DNA of 64,000 nucleotides, from contig CM054179.1 in the NCBI GenBank assembly GCA_028829895.1, positions 39,488,617-39,552,616 of the forward strand. Direction: 5' to 3'. A program made the translations under genes and the position numbers. This stretch comes from Sinotaia quadrata (taxonomy: Eukaryota > Mollusca > Gastropoda > Architaenioglossa > Viviparidae). The notes below the pieces were generated by a model that did no database searches, was not told the origin of the DNA, and saw nothing but the letters and a program-made list of their open reading frames with translations. Positions 43,601 to 48,565 of this stretch are shown here, one piece after another; position 1 is the first letter of the stretch; every line of letters starts with the position of its first letter.

Positions 43601-46600
43601 GAATATTTCTGAATATAACAAATAAATTTGCAAAATAGCATATGAATACTTCCAGTAAAAAAAAAAAAAAAATTAAATCCACATGGCGTATTTATCTGGT
43701 TTGGTAAAATTAGTTTTCCTAAACTGAATATTTCTGAATATAACAAATTAATTTGCAAAATAGCATTTGAATACTTCCAGTAAAAAAATTTAAAAAAAAT
43801 TAAATCCACATGGCATATTTATCTGGTTTGGTAAAATTAGTTTTCCTAAACTGAATATTTCTGAATATAACAAATTAATTTGCAAAATAGCATATGAATA
43901 CTTCCAGTAAAAAAAAAAAAAAAAATTAAATCCACATGGCATATTTATCTAGTTTGGTAAAAAAAGAGTTTTGGCTCTATGTGGAAACTGTTTCAAGGAA
44001 TCTGCCTTTTAAAAATACTATTCTTCACAAAATTTACTGTTTGCAGATAAAACTAAAAGGAATATTCATTATTTGCTTTAATGTATTATTGCTTCTAAGA
44101 AAACCTTGATGTAAATTTTTATTTATGACAATAAAAATTAAAGAAAATGGCAATATGTATCCATGTAACAAAAAGAGATGCCATTTTTCAGTTCAACTTC
44201 AAAATGACTTTGTATTACAAATAATTACGAAATAAATAAACACATTCACGCTACTATTTTATGTATCTCTCACATCAATTCTAAATATATAGAATATAAA
44301 CACATTATATTTCAGTGCTTTATTTTTAAAAAAAAACACATTTCAAATGAAAACACTTCCCCCCCACCCAAAATATGCCTCATATAAAATAGTTATTTGA
44401 GGTTTTTTGTTTTTTTTTAAATTTTAAATAATATTTTATCAAATGCATTATATTGCATTTTGGTAAGCTTTGCATTGTTTTAGTTTTAGGCAAGTGTACA
44501 ACTTTGGTTTGCATTTATTCATGATTGTTATACTTCCTGAAAGAACCTTCTTGACTGTTGCAGGCAAAAATTGTGGGCTTTCAACTTCACCATCTGCCAC
44601 AGTTCTTCAGCTTAATTTTCCTATCACCACAGCAGCTGTTCCTCGTGCTGTAATCACATCTTCAGCCAGCATTCCCTCCCTTTCAATTCCTTCTACAGCT
44701 GTCACTACCACTCTGCTTTCCTCATCATCTGTCACACCTGCCTTACCTGTAGCGACAGGTGGGAGGGGAATAATGGTTTCAGCCTCTTCACCCCTCACCA
44801 CAGGCTCAAGTGGAGGAGTACCTGTTACAACACCAGCTAATAGTAAAATGGTGGTGACAAACAAGGTTTTACCTCAGGGTGTGGGAACACCTAGCATCTG
44901 TACCTTGCCCACAGTCCCCTCAGCATTAGACATTCTCAAGTTAGTATGCTTAATTTTTTCAGAATTGTCTTTATTTCGATCATTTTTGCATAAGCAACAT
45001 CTAATATTTCATACAGCTAAAATTTATATAAAAGAATACTTTCAGTGTTAAAAACTGTATTTTTATTTTTTCACACCTATTGTGCTTGTTGAGTGTGCAC
45101 CCAACAATTGTCAGATTGATGGTGATTTGTAAAATCTGTTCAGATAATTTTATTGTGTTGAAATGTTACATTTTTTAATTACTGCAGCAGACATTTTTTA
45201 TATACAATACCTCAATCAAAGAATGATTCACTATTTCACTTATTGGGAATAAAGAATGATCAGTACCGCTAGCAAAAGATTGGTGGCCAGGTGCCTCTAA
45301 CTAAATTGTGCAAACTAGCACAAAGAAATGATCTACTTTAATTAGATAGGGCACAGTAGCCCGCCAGCAGCAATACTTTTGTAAAAGTGCACATTTTCAT
45401 TCACTGTTTTCTCAACAACCAAAGCATTGTTTAATTCAAACAAACATTCAAAATCAAGCTTAATGTTTCTATTTATTATGATTGTAAATTTGTATTCTCC
45501 TTGCTGCGTTCATTTTTTCATAAAGTTTTCTTTGTTTTTTGCGTTGGTGTTTCAAATGGATTTTTTAGAATCGCCGAACGATAGTGAGGAGTTTACTGGA
45601 TTCAATTTGTCGGATAATGAAGTGAGAGAAGTTGATTTTGAATCGAATGATAGGATTAGAAGTTACATCAGCATCAGTAGCGTGCACACATCAGATCTTT
45701 CCAATTTGGGAGGTGAGTTCATCAGATTCTGATGATGTCGAAGAGGAGTAGGGGGAAAGGGTATCTGGAGACACATATGGTTGGAATAGTAGTACTTAAC
45801 CCTTTAAGGGGCACACGTTTTTCCCTTTTCTAACTCTGAAGGGGCAAGATTTTTCAGGGTTTCAGTGAGATTTAGGGTTACGTTAGTAAAAACATCATAT
45901 CTTAGGTATTAGTGCATATATTTCAATGAAATAAAATGCAAAATGAAAGGAAATGAAAGCAGATTTATTAATATCCTTAATTGAAGTATATTTTCAGGTG
46001 TTAAATTTGAATCCTTGCATGAAAATATATATTTACACAAAAAAAATATTGTCCAGTTATTGTCCGCTACAAACACTATGTACACACACTTTGTTGATGC
46101 CGGGAACACTAATCTGTCATCAAACACCCAATACATTTCTTTTTTCGGCAGATTATAAATTCCTATCAAAATCATAAGCCCAAAATAAGCCTTAATTTCA
46201 GTGGCATTAGTTTCCTTCCAACCTGGATCGCCATTTTGTTTTTCCACGATTTTCGGGCGTGCGTACTCGTTCGTTTATTCTGATATCTTGTCAAACGATT
46301 CTACTTTGAAAAACTAGCCAGCTGAGTACTATCATTAGTTCCAGTCACATTCGGCCCATTTCTGTTATAAATTCCGATATATTCAGTGCTAAAGTACTAT
46401 TATTCCAACCATGTGCGTCTCCAGATACCCCTCCCCCCTACTTCTCTTCGATATCCTCAGAATCTGATGCATTCTCCTCCAAAATTTGAAAGATGCAACA
46501 TGTGCACGCTACTGACATTAATGTCACTTCTAATCCTATCATCCGATTCAAAATAAACTTCTCTTACCTCATTATCCGATAAATTGAATCAATTAAACTC

Positions 46601-48565
46601 CTCATTATCGCTCGACGATTCTAAGAAATCCATTTGAAACACCAAACGCGAAAAACAAAGAAAACTTTATGAAAAAATGAATGCTGCCACATGAAAACAC
46701 TTCAAAATGGCGCGGAAATCATTGTACAAACGTCATGCTTCCTGTAGACACCGGAAGTCTCACGATTTCTCGAACGATATGAGAAGAAAAGAGCACTGGT
46801 TGCTACGGACGCTTTTGGACGTTTTGCCCTTTCGGTAGTAAAAACGTTTTGGGCCGCTCTGCCCCTTAAAGGGTTAAGCACTGAATATATTGGAATTTGT
46901 AACAGAAATGGGACTGAATGTGACTGTAACTAATGATAGTACTCAGCTGGCTTTCTTCTACCAGAGAAGAAACATTTGACAAGATAGCAGAATAAACGAA
47001 CGAGTACACACTTCAGAAGATCGCGGAAAAATAAAATGGTGATCCGGGTTGGAAGGAAACTAATGCCACTGAAATGAAGGCTTATTTTGGAATTTTGATT
47101 TTGATAGGAATTCATAACCTGCCGAGAGAAGAGATGTATAGGTCGTCTGATGACAGGTTAAATGTTCCTGGCATCAACAAAGTGTGTGTATAGGCCTATA
47201 GTTGTATGTAGCTGACAGTCACTGGACGATAATTTTTTGTGTGTAAATTTATGTGTTTATGCATGGATTAAAATTTGACACCTGACATGTATACTTCAAT
47301 TAACAATATTAATAAAGCTGATTTCATTTCATTTCATTTTGCATTTTATTTCATTGAAATATATGCACTAATACCTAAGATACGACGTTTCTATTAACAT
47401 AACCTGAAATCTTGAAAATTCTTGCCTCACAGAGCTAAAAAAAAAAAAAGGGGGGGGGGGGAAACGTCTGCCCAGTAAAGGGTTAAATTTGAATGTTTGT
47501 TTGAATTACAGAATGCTTTGGATGTTGAGAAATCAGTGAATGAAAAGTAATAAAAATTTGCACTTTTATACATTGATTATTGCTGGCTTACTACTGTGCT
47601 GCTACCTACTAATTAATATCATTAAATTTTTATGATTAACTTTTGTTAAGCGAAACATGACAATAACTAATTTTGTTTGGTATAGACTAATAGAGCAAAC
47701 AAAGAGATCTAGAGAAACTCTAGATTTTGTCTTGATCTGAAAAGTTTACTAATTCTGTATAATTGTGCATTTTTTATATGTATTTTTAATGAATAAATTT
47801 ACTGTTAGTGCATAAAAGGTGAGGAAATTTTTTTATAAATAATGAACAAAGTAATATTTATCACACTGTAAAATGTCATGTGATCATGCAAATGTTATGG
47901 CCAGTTTATTGCAAAAAATGTATAAAAGTGTTGTGGTCAATCATTTTTGATGATTTTACAAAGTTTGTGCCACATGAATCAAATGAAAATATAATTCTGA
48001 AAAAAAAAATGGGCATATTCTTTAATTGAATGCTTAGAAAATGTATTTAGTTGGTATATATAAAAATTATTATGAAACAGTAGAATGTATGATTGAAATC
48101 AGTTTCCAGAGAACTTTATTGTCAGTTTATAAGTGTATTAAAACAAATTTTATTTTATTTTCAAGATCATGTGAAATAATGAAATTTGTTTTTATATATA
48201 AATTTTCTACATTTAAATTTTTAACTATCTATGCAAACAGGGTAATAAATGTTATTTATTGACTTGCTCATATTCATGTAAGTAATATATGCTGGTTTCA
48301 CTTCCTTAAGATCTTGTTTTATGTTTATTTGGGAATTAAGAACAGGAGTTTGTGGTTATGATATATAATGGTATAAACAATGAGCTCACCTTTCTTTCTG
48401 TTAAATGATTGGCTGCTAGATATGGATAATATGTACTTTCTGTATAGCTAGTATATATATAGTATATAGCTTTCCTTACTTCTTTCTAGACAAAACCACG
48501 AAGATGGGGGAAATTCAGTACACATGTTCAACCCAGATACTGCAATGGCCATGGATGTTTCCTGA
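7445..48565 (+). CDS. EPC1: Enhancer of polycomb homologue (EPC1/EPC2 family), 14 visible coding exons, 5' partial
   Basis: Enhancer of polycomb is a nuclear scaffold of the NuA4/TIP60 histone acetyltransferase complex; its N-terminal EPcA region holds the catalytic MYST subunit and the ING subunit. Exons: 7445-7601, 10939-11084, 19363-19458, 20267-20374, 22562-22629, 23269-23349, 24590-24716, 29452-29631, 32450-32536, 33381-33526, 33657-33776, 38160-38962, 44564-44939, 48490-48565. All junctions are GT-AG and the phases agree, giving 2571 nt (856 codons plus TGA). Hallmarks in order are PDYDLDSEDE, MMDRLEKGSGQ, LQEAKLLLKEDDDLI, NPYVAFRRRTEKMQTRKNRK, SYEKMLKLKRDL, LLEMIKRREKSK, DENDPDGPYAF, GRCIGLARRRVGRGGR, LDSASAEFAASA and a C-terminus matching the end of human EPC1. 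Human EPC1 is about 836 residues; this protein would be somewhat over 900. The exon for the start (human MSKLSFRARALD region) was not found in 1-7444, so it lies upstream. The symbol is by family; EPC1 and EPC2 are vertebrate paralogues and an invertebrate normally has one gene. Confidence 0.96.
8184..9068 (-). mobile_element. piggyBac-type element remnant
   Basis: On the - strand this reads an acidic N-terminus (SDSEEFTGFNLLDNEVREVD) followed, after frame breaks, by a piggyBac-transposase-like stretch (DPGWKETNATEIK, MILIGIHNLP). It is the family found complete at 45800-46873. Both TTAA ends are lost: the outer end stops at ctgcccagtaaa (about 9068) and the other near 8184. Several frameshifts make it a pseudogene. 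Confidence 0.82.
9069..10938. other. Rest of EPC intron a-b
   Basis: Apart from the hairpin repeat at 9381-9515, I see AT-rich intronic sequence with no coding signal. Confidence 0.6.
9381..9515. repeat. Three tandem 43-45 bp units, each with a hairpin
   Basis: Units start tgttcc at 9381, 9426 and 9469, with a further tgttc at 9513. Each contains a perfect short stem: tgtgct/agcaca at 9398-9414, tgtgct/agcaca at 9442-9457 and gtgtact/agtacac at 9484-9503. Function unknown. It lies in the EPC intron, about 300 bp beyond the piggyBac remnant. Confidence 0.75.
10939..11084 (+). CDS. EPC1: EPC exon b (EPcA core)
   Basis: Encodes PDYDLDSEDETW and FEEMMDRLEKGSGQT, the most recognisable acidic and helical part of the EPcA domain. 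Acceptor tttttcag|ctcttgg restores the Ala codon split with the previous exon; donor acg|gtcagt ends at phase 0. An open frame from 10869 continues upstream without a stop, but its first part is intron. Confidence 0.95.
11110..11522. repeat. First copy of a duplicated A/C-rich repeat
   Basis: The words ttaggcactagatca, gtaaaataacatgg and taaatggcaaac recur with small changes from 12270. Both copies go on into A/C-rich sequence with caccc and aaaaac runs. gaaagtaaactc occurs at 11120 and again at 11508, so the unit is present as a partial tandem array. Confidence 0.75.
11523..12261. mobile_element. hAT-type MITE, 739 bp
   Basis: Ends are TAGGGCTGTCAAT and, reversed, CAGTGGTGTCAAT, typical of hAT terminal repeats. 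Flanks are ctccaaac (11515-11522) and ctcctaat (12262-12269), a decayed 8-bp target duplication matching in 6 of 8 positions. The empty site is visible in the paralogous repeat at 11125-11135 (ctcttaac). It codes for nothing and is non-autonomous. Sub-terminal gggtaccc motifs occur near both ends. Confidence 0.82.
12262..12660. repeat. Second copy of the duplicated A/C-rich repeat
   Basis: Continues the repeat interrupted by the hAT MITE (cctaatccttaggcattaga, ataacatgaaaac, atggcaaac) and extends to about 12660. A + strand A/C bias gives spurious - strand frames. Confidence 0.7.
13181..17025. mobile_element. 3845-bp TIR element, TAGGTAGTCCCAC ends
   Basis: The left end taggtagtcccac is an exact inverted copy of the right end gtgggactaccta. 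Both ends are flanked by ctcatat (13174-13180 and 17026-17032), a perfect 7-bp target duplication. No transposase-like frame was found, so it is non-autonomous or decayed. Internal features: a near repeat of attgtcatatctct at about 13768 and 13940, and a more GC-rich block near 16680-16810. A truncated second copy of its left end lies at 42346-42745. The superfamily is not identified. Confidence 0.82.
17500..17620 (+). mobile_element. LINE 3' end fragment
   Basis: Translates as RMEWKKLAVRSSVVPQRLIR, the terminal motif of the same LINE type seen at 6340-6850, ending in a short gata/tgga simple-repeat tail (about 17590-17612). 5'-truncated, about 120 bp. Confidence 0.8.
17621..19362. other. Remainder of EPC intron b-c
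   Basis: AT-rich intron. A segment around 17700-18320 has weakly similar outward ends (atggcgat at 17702 and, reversed, near 18310) and an internal ggtaaaaa/ttttacc pair. It could be another small inverted-repeat element, but the evidence is thin. No coding signal. Confidence 0.45.
19363..19458 (+). CDS. EPC1: EPC exon c
   Basis: Thirty-two codons beginning VVTLQEAKLLLKEDDDLI and ending WLNKRLRL, matching human SLQEAKLLLKEDDELI...YWIKKR. Acceptor gtttacag|gtggtc, donor ctg|gtatgt, phase 0 at both ends. It follows an intron of 8.3 kb that carries two DNA transposons. Confidence 0.95.
20267..20374 (+). CDS. EPC1: EPC exon d
   Basis: Thirty-six codons: EMPLIPQVKSEKRDG, then NPYVAFRRRTEKMQTRK, nearly identical to human NDPYVAFRRRTEKMQTRK. 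I chose acceptor ttggtcag|gaaatg because LRL-EMPLIPQVK fits the family. A second in-frame acceptor ends at 20233 and would add 11 residues. Donor aag|gtttgt, phase 0. Confidence 0.92.
20942..21552 (-). mobile_element. piggyBac-type element, truncated copy with intact TTAA end
   Basis: TTAA at 20938-20941 followed by ccctttaaagggcacacg, the terminal repeat of the family. A - strand frame (21481-21203) reads SWLSSTSFSKTFDNIAEQMN, DPGWKETNATEMKAYFGLMI and LIGIHNL, the start of a piggyBac transposase domain. The homology stops near 21552, where it joins a different repeat (21553-21641). The acidic N-terminal part and second end are missing. Confidence 0.85.
21553..21641. repeat. Dispersed repeat, copy 1
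   Basis: About 89 bp (tctctcatatcaattctgaa onward to aaaacacattt) match 44263-44350 in the same orientation with a few changes. Abuts the truncated piggyBac copy. Confidence 0.7.
22188..22481. repeat. 154-bp tandem duplication
   Basis: Unit ctttagggaagtattttt begins at 22188 and again at 22342. Each has a variable T-tract (19-20 versus about 13), tgtacatgtacatttta and ttgagctttaatgtatt. The second copy ends near 22481, 80 bp before the exon at 22562. Confidence 0.88.
22562..22629 (+). CDS. EPC1: EPC exon e
   Basis: Encodes NRKNDEVSYEKMLKLKRDL and AKAV, matching human NRKNDEASYEKMLKLRRDLSRAV. Acceptor tgtttcag|aatcgt, donor gcagt|gtaagc; ends at phase 2. Its acceptor is about 80 bp downstream of a 154-bp tandem duplication rich in T-tracts. 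Confidence 0.95.
23269..23349 (+). CDS. EPC1: EPC exon f
   Basis: Encodes TLLEMIKRREKSKKEM and LQLTIEILEKR, a charged coiled helix equivalent to human TILEMIKRREKSKRELLHLTLEIMEKR. Acceptor ctttgcag|aacttt, donor aaaaag|gtctgt. Phase 2 on both sides, split codons Val and Arg. Confidence 0.95.
24590..24716 (+). CDS. EPC1: EPC exon g
   Basis: Starts with the end of the KRYQMEDF helix (human KRYNLGDY), followed by an acidic, poorly conserved linker (LAEAEAERDKHPSFIPP) ending ISTLNG. Acceptor ttttgcag|atatca, donor aatggg|gtatat, ends at phase 0. The linker is lineage-specific, so only the first few residues are diagnostic. Confidence 0.9.
24717..26373. other. EPC intron g-h, left part
   Basis: AT-rich intron with T-tracts and a short TG run near 25000. 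An 83-codon frame at 25558-25809 has no recognised relative and no good splice pair. Nothing else seen. Confidence 0.5.
26381..29302. mobile_element. 2922-bp TIR element, TAGGTAGCGGCAC ends
   Basis: The left end taggtagcggcac is an exact inverted copy of the right end. Perfect 7-bp flanks ctgttag at 26374-26380 and 29303-29309 mark a target duplication. Inside, a second left-type end (taggtagcagcac at 27247) starts an arm that pairs with the right end: about 27247-27830 is an inverted copy of about 28750-29302. Near-tandem blocks lie at about 27953-28110 and 28123-28298. No coding frame, hence non-autonomous. Related right ends are at 40137-40843 and 47487-47608. Confidence 0.82.
26790..27246. 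repeat. Internal segment shared with 47609-48020 in opposite orientation
   Basis: Words such as gaatatgcccaatttttt, taaatttatgcattaaaaat, tatgcactaacagtaaat and tcataaaaatggtt appear as reverse complement at 47609-48020. In both places the segment abuts the taggtagcagcac end. Confidence 0.75.
29452..29631 (+). CDS. EPC1: EPC exon h (basic patch and poly-Ala)
   Basis: Sixty codons. A basic cluster IRKKRPYKRRNKQ (human IRPKRKYEKK) could act as a nuclear-localisation signal, by inference. A Gln run and an alanine-rich stretch follow, then MESSDEDLLSP (human FPSSDEEPLS). Acceptor gtttgcag|gaagat, donor cct|gtacgt. The open frame runs on past the donor to 29772, but that part is intronic. Confidence 0.93.
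30234..30646. mobile_element. 413-bp MITE with internal duplication
   Basis: Ends TGTGATGCTGTCTGG are perfect inverted copies, with similarity continuing for about 30 bp. Inside, a 173-bp unit is tandemly repeated: gctaaagtg at 30258 and 30431, each with ttataatttattaaagttca and gactacaaatggct-type ends. Flanks TA/TTA hint at a Tc1/mariner-like site, but the target duplication is not clear. Confidence 0.75.
30831..31580. mobile_element. 750-bp foldback-like element
   Basis: Left arm 30831-30983 (ttaataaagac..., aaaaatttctttcctaagc) is an inverted copy of right arm about 31430-31580 (gcttaggaaagaaattttt). Arms are 130-150 bp with roughly 80% identity by eye. The centre is unique and includes gattgatcggattttatgc-like sequence. 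No coding frame. Confidence 0.82.
31581..32449. other. Rest of EPC intron h-i
   Basis: AT-rich, with a TG microsatellite at about 32223-32251. No gene signal. Confidence 0.55.
32450..32536 (+). CDS. EPC1: EPC exon i
   Basis: Twenty-nine codons: ATSPSDHEDENDPDGPYAF then KRRRNCSYYA, matching human EAEEDNDPDGPFAFRRKAGCQYYA. Acceptor tttttttag|gcaacg, donor gca|gtgagt, phase 0 both ends. Confidence 0.95.
32537..33380. other. EPC intron i-j
   Basis: AT-rich, with a C-tract and CA microsatellite at about 32909-32942. No gene signal. Confidence 0.55.
33381..33526 (+). CDS. EPC1: EPC exon j
   Basis: Encodes GNWPWYDPEDGGLGDRRHRF and GGRCIGLARRRVGRGGR, the second strongly conserved block of the family (human TGNWPWTSPKDGGLGDVRYR and CIGFARRRVGRGGR). 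Acceptor gattttag|ccactg, donor gaag|gtgatt; ends at phase 2. Confidence 0.95.
33657..33776 (+). CDS. EPC1: EPC exon k
   Basis: Opens with VILDRAF (human RVLLDRAHS) after a split Arg codon, then DDALEKIDL and EYITYIRERK. Acceptor ttttcag|ggtgat, donor aaaaat|gtgagt; phase 2 at both ends. It is separated from the previous exon by only 130 bp, the shortest intron of the gene. Confidence 0.94.
33777..34373. other. EPC intron k-l, left part
   Basis: AT-rich; nothing recognised. Confidence 0.5.
34374..34656 (-). mobile_element. piggyBac-type element, terminal fragment
   Basis: About 280 bp matching the 5' end of the family: the start of the acidic N-terminus (ctcgacgattttaagaaatc at 34391 on), the aaaaacaaagaaaactttatg leader, and the end gcccagtaaaggg followed by TTAA at 34657-34660. 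The inner end is cut near 34374. Too short to code. Confidence 0.82.
34661..38159. other. EPC intron k-l, right part
   Basis: About 3.5 kb of AT-rich intron. I see no coding exon, repeat family or RNA gene in it. Confidence 0.55.
38160..38962 (+). CDS. EPC1: EPC exon l (large Ser-rich exon)
   Basis: The largest visible exon, 803 nt. It begins IPFYRTQTPPPEDD (human FRPRTPS), then WHREQLLQMQREQEARM, a Gln/Met helix equivalent to the glutamine-rich segment of vertebrate EPC. RFTLDSASAEFAASAVI matches human KTLDSASAQFAASALV. The remainder is Ser/Thr/Pro/Val-rich low-complexity sequence. Acceptor cttttag|tccatt, donor cagg|gtatgt, phase 1. Reading into the intron gives GGT ATG TAA, so intron retention would end the protein two residues later. 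Confidence 0.94.
38963..40136. other. EPC intron l-m, left part
   Basis: AT-rich intron with no recognised feature up to the repeat that begins at about 40137. Confidence 0.5.
40137..40843. mobile_element. Right-end copy of the TAGGTAGCGGCAC element
   Basis: From aaagtacttatctaaagcaa to gtgccgctaccta it matches 28596-29302 in the same orientation, with point changes and small indels. The left part of the element is absent, so this is a truncated copy. Confidence 0.85.
40850..42335 (+). mobile_element. RNase H-bearing LINE fragment (I-like superfamily), 5'-truncated and broken
   Basis: Read across several frames, it gives the end of a reverse transcriptase (CLGITFD, HLEKTLTKANKTLNILKA, YSVIDYRSTVYTATNN, LQSVHNKALRIS) and then an RNase H domain: YTDSSKS near 41670, an acidic helix near 41760, TDSQTS near 41820 and WIPSHTNN...NETADEEA near 41950-42000. 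A tail with DNTIEQFLL and RTEERK follows. This order (RT then RNase H) suits I-type elements. Frameshifts and stops make it a pseudogene. The sense strand is strikingly A/C-rich. Confidence 0.85.
42346..42745. mobile_element. Truncated left-end copy of the TAGGTAGTCCCAC element
   Basis: Starts taggtagtcccactcatttt and follows 13181-13600 with small differences (cttgatattgtacaaat versus cttgatattttacaaat). Homology is lost near 42745. No right end. Confidence 0.85.
42746..43583. other. EPC intron l-m, middle
   Basis: AT-rich; no recognised feature. Confidence 0.5.
43584..43962. repeat. 125-bp unit repeated three times
   Basis: attagttttcctaaactg begins at 43584, 43709 and 43836. Each unit carries ttctgaatataacaaat, a variable A-tract after cttccagt, and atccacatggc. 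The copies are nearly identical apart from A-tract length, so the array is recent. Confidence 0.92.
44263..44350. repeat. Dispersed repeat, copy 2
   Basis: Matches 21553-21641 (tctctcacatcaattctaaa, aatataaacacat, tttcagtgctttattttt). Function unknown. Confidence 0.7.
44564..44939 (+). CDS. EPC1: EPC exon m (Ser/Thr-rich)
   Basis: About 125 residues, mostly Ser/Thr/Val/Ala low complexity, ending SICTLPTVPSALDIL. Acceptor gttgcag|gcaaaa completes a Gly codon. The donor is taken as ctcaa|gttagt because it leaves phase 2, which the last exon needs; an alternative GT four bases on (tta|gtatgc) breaks the frame to that exon. The weak sequence conservation here means the assignment rests on frame continuity and position. 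Confidence 0.9.
45343..45491. mobile_element. Left arm of a TAGGTAG-type foldback repeat
   Basis: tagatagggcacagtagccc is a decayed form of the taggtagcggcacagtcgcc end, followed by the arm sequence seen at 27261-27420 (acaaccaaagcattgtttaa, caaacattcaaaatcaagct). It breaks off at 45491, where a piggyBac copy begins. The opposite arm is at 47487-47608. Confidence 0.75.
45492..47482 (+). mobile_element. Outer piggyBac-type copy, interrupted by a second copy
   Basis: The + strand segments 45492-45795 and 46878-47482 are parts of one element. The first holds the acidic N-terminus (MDFLESPNDSEEFTGFNLS, DNEVREVDFESNDRIRS); the second starts gcactgaatatattggaatt and reads into the transposase-like part with stops. 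Its right end is cccagtaaaggg before TTAA at 47483-47486. The left terminal repeat is missing. The split lies exactly at a TTAA. Confidence 0.85.
45800..46873 (-). mobile_element. Complete 1074-bp non-autonomous piggyBac element
   Basis: Flanked by TTAA at 45796-45799 and 46874-46877, with matching ends CCCTTTAAGGGGCA (left) and its exact inverse (right): a 14-bp TIR. On the - strand it carries the family's short acidic N-terminus and the first part of a transposase domain (GDPGWKETNATEIKAYFGLM, ILIGIYNLP), then goes straight to the 3' end. The DDE catalytic core is absent and an early stop breaks the frame, so it depended on another transposase. Confidence 0.92.
47487..48020. mobile_element. 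Right arm of TAGGTAG-type repeat plus shared flank
   Basis: 47487-47608 is an inverted arm ending gtgctgctaccta. 47609-48020 is the reverse complement of 26790-27246. The pairing with 45343-45491 suggests that the outer piggyBac copy landed inside a foldback element. Confidence 0.75.
48490..48565 (+). CDS. EPC1: EPC exon n (last coding exon with stop)
   Basis: Too short for ordinary ORF detection (24 codons plus a split one). Acceptor ttctttctag|acaaaa; the reading is K-QNHEDGG, then FNPDTAMAMDVS and TGA at 48563-48565. This matches the end of human EPC1 (ENHESEKPA...IADNTVAMEVT, stop), including the distance to the stop. It closes the gene in frame from the exon ending at 44939. Confidence 0.93.

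Noticed and set aside
44470..44563. Upstream ATG at 44470 as a separate gene start
   Set aside because: The frame crosses a good acceptor (gttgcag at 44563); the part before it is intron and exon m belongs to EPC.
44607..44864. 85-codon - strand frame
   Set aside because: Shadow of EPC exon m, caused by its Ser/Thr codon bias. The same applies to 38738-38932 opposite exon l and to the + strand frame at 63361-63543 opposite the - strand gene.
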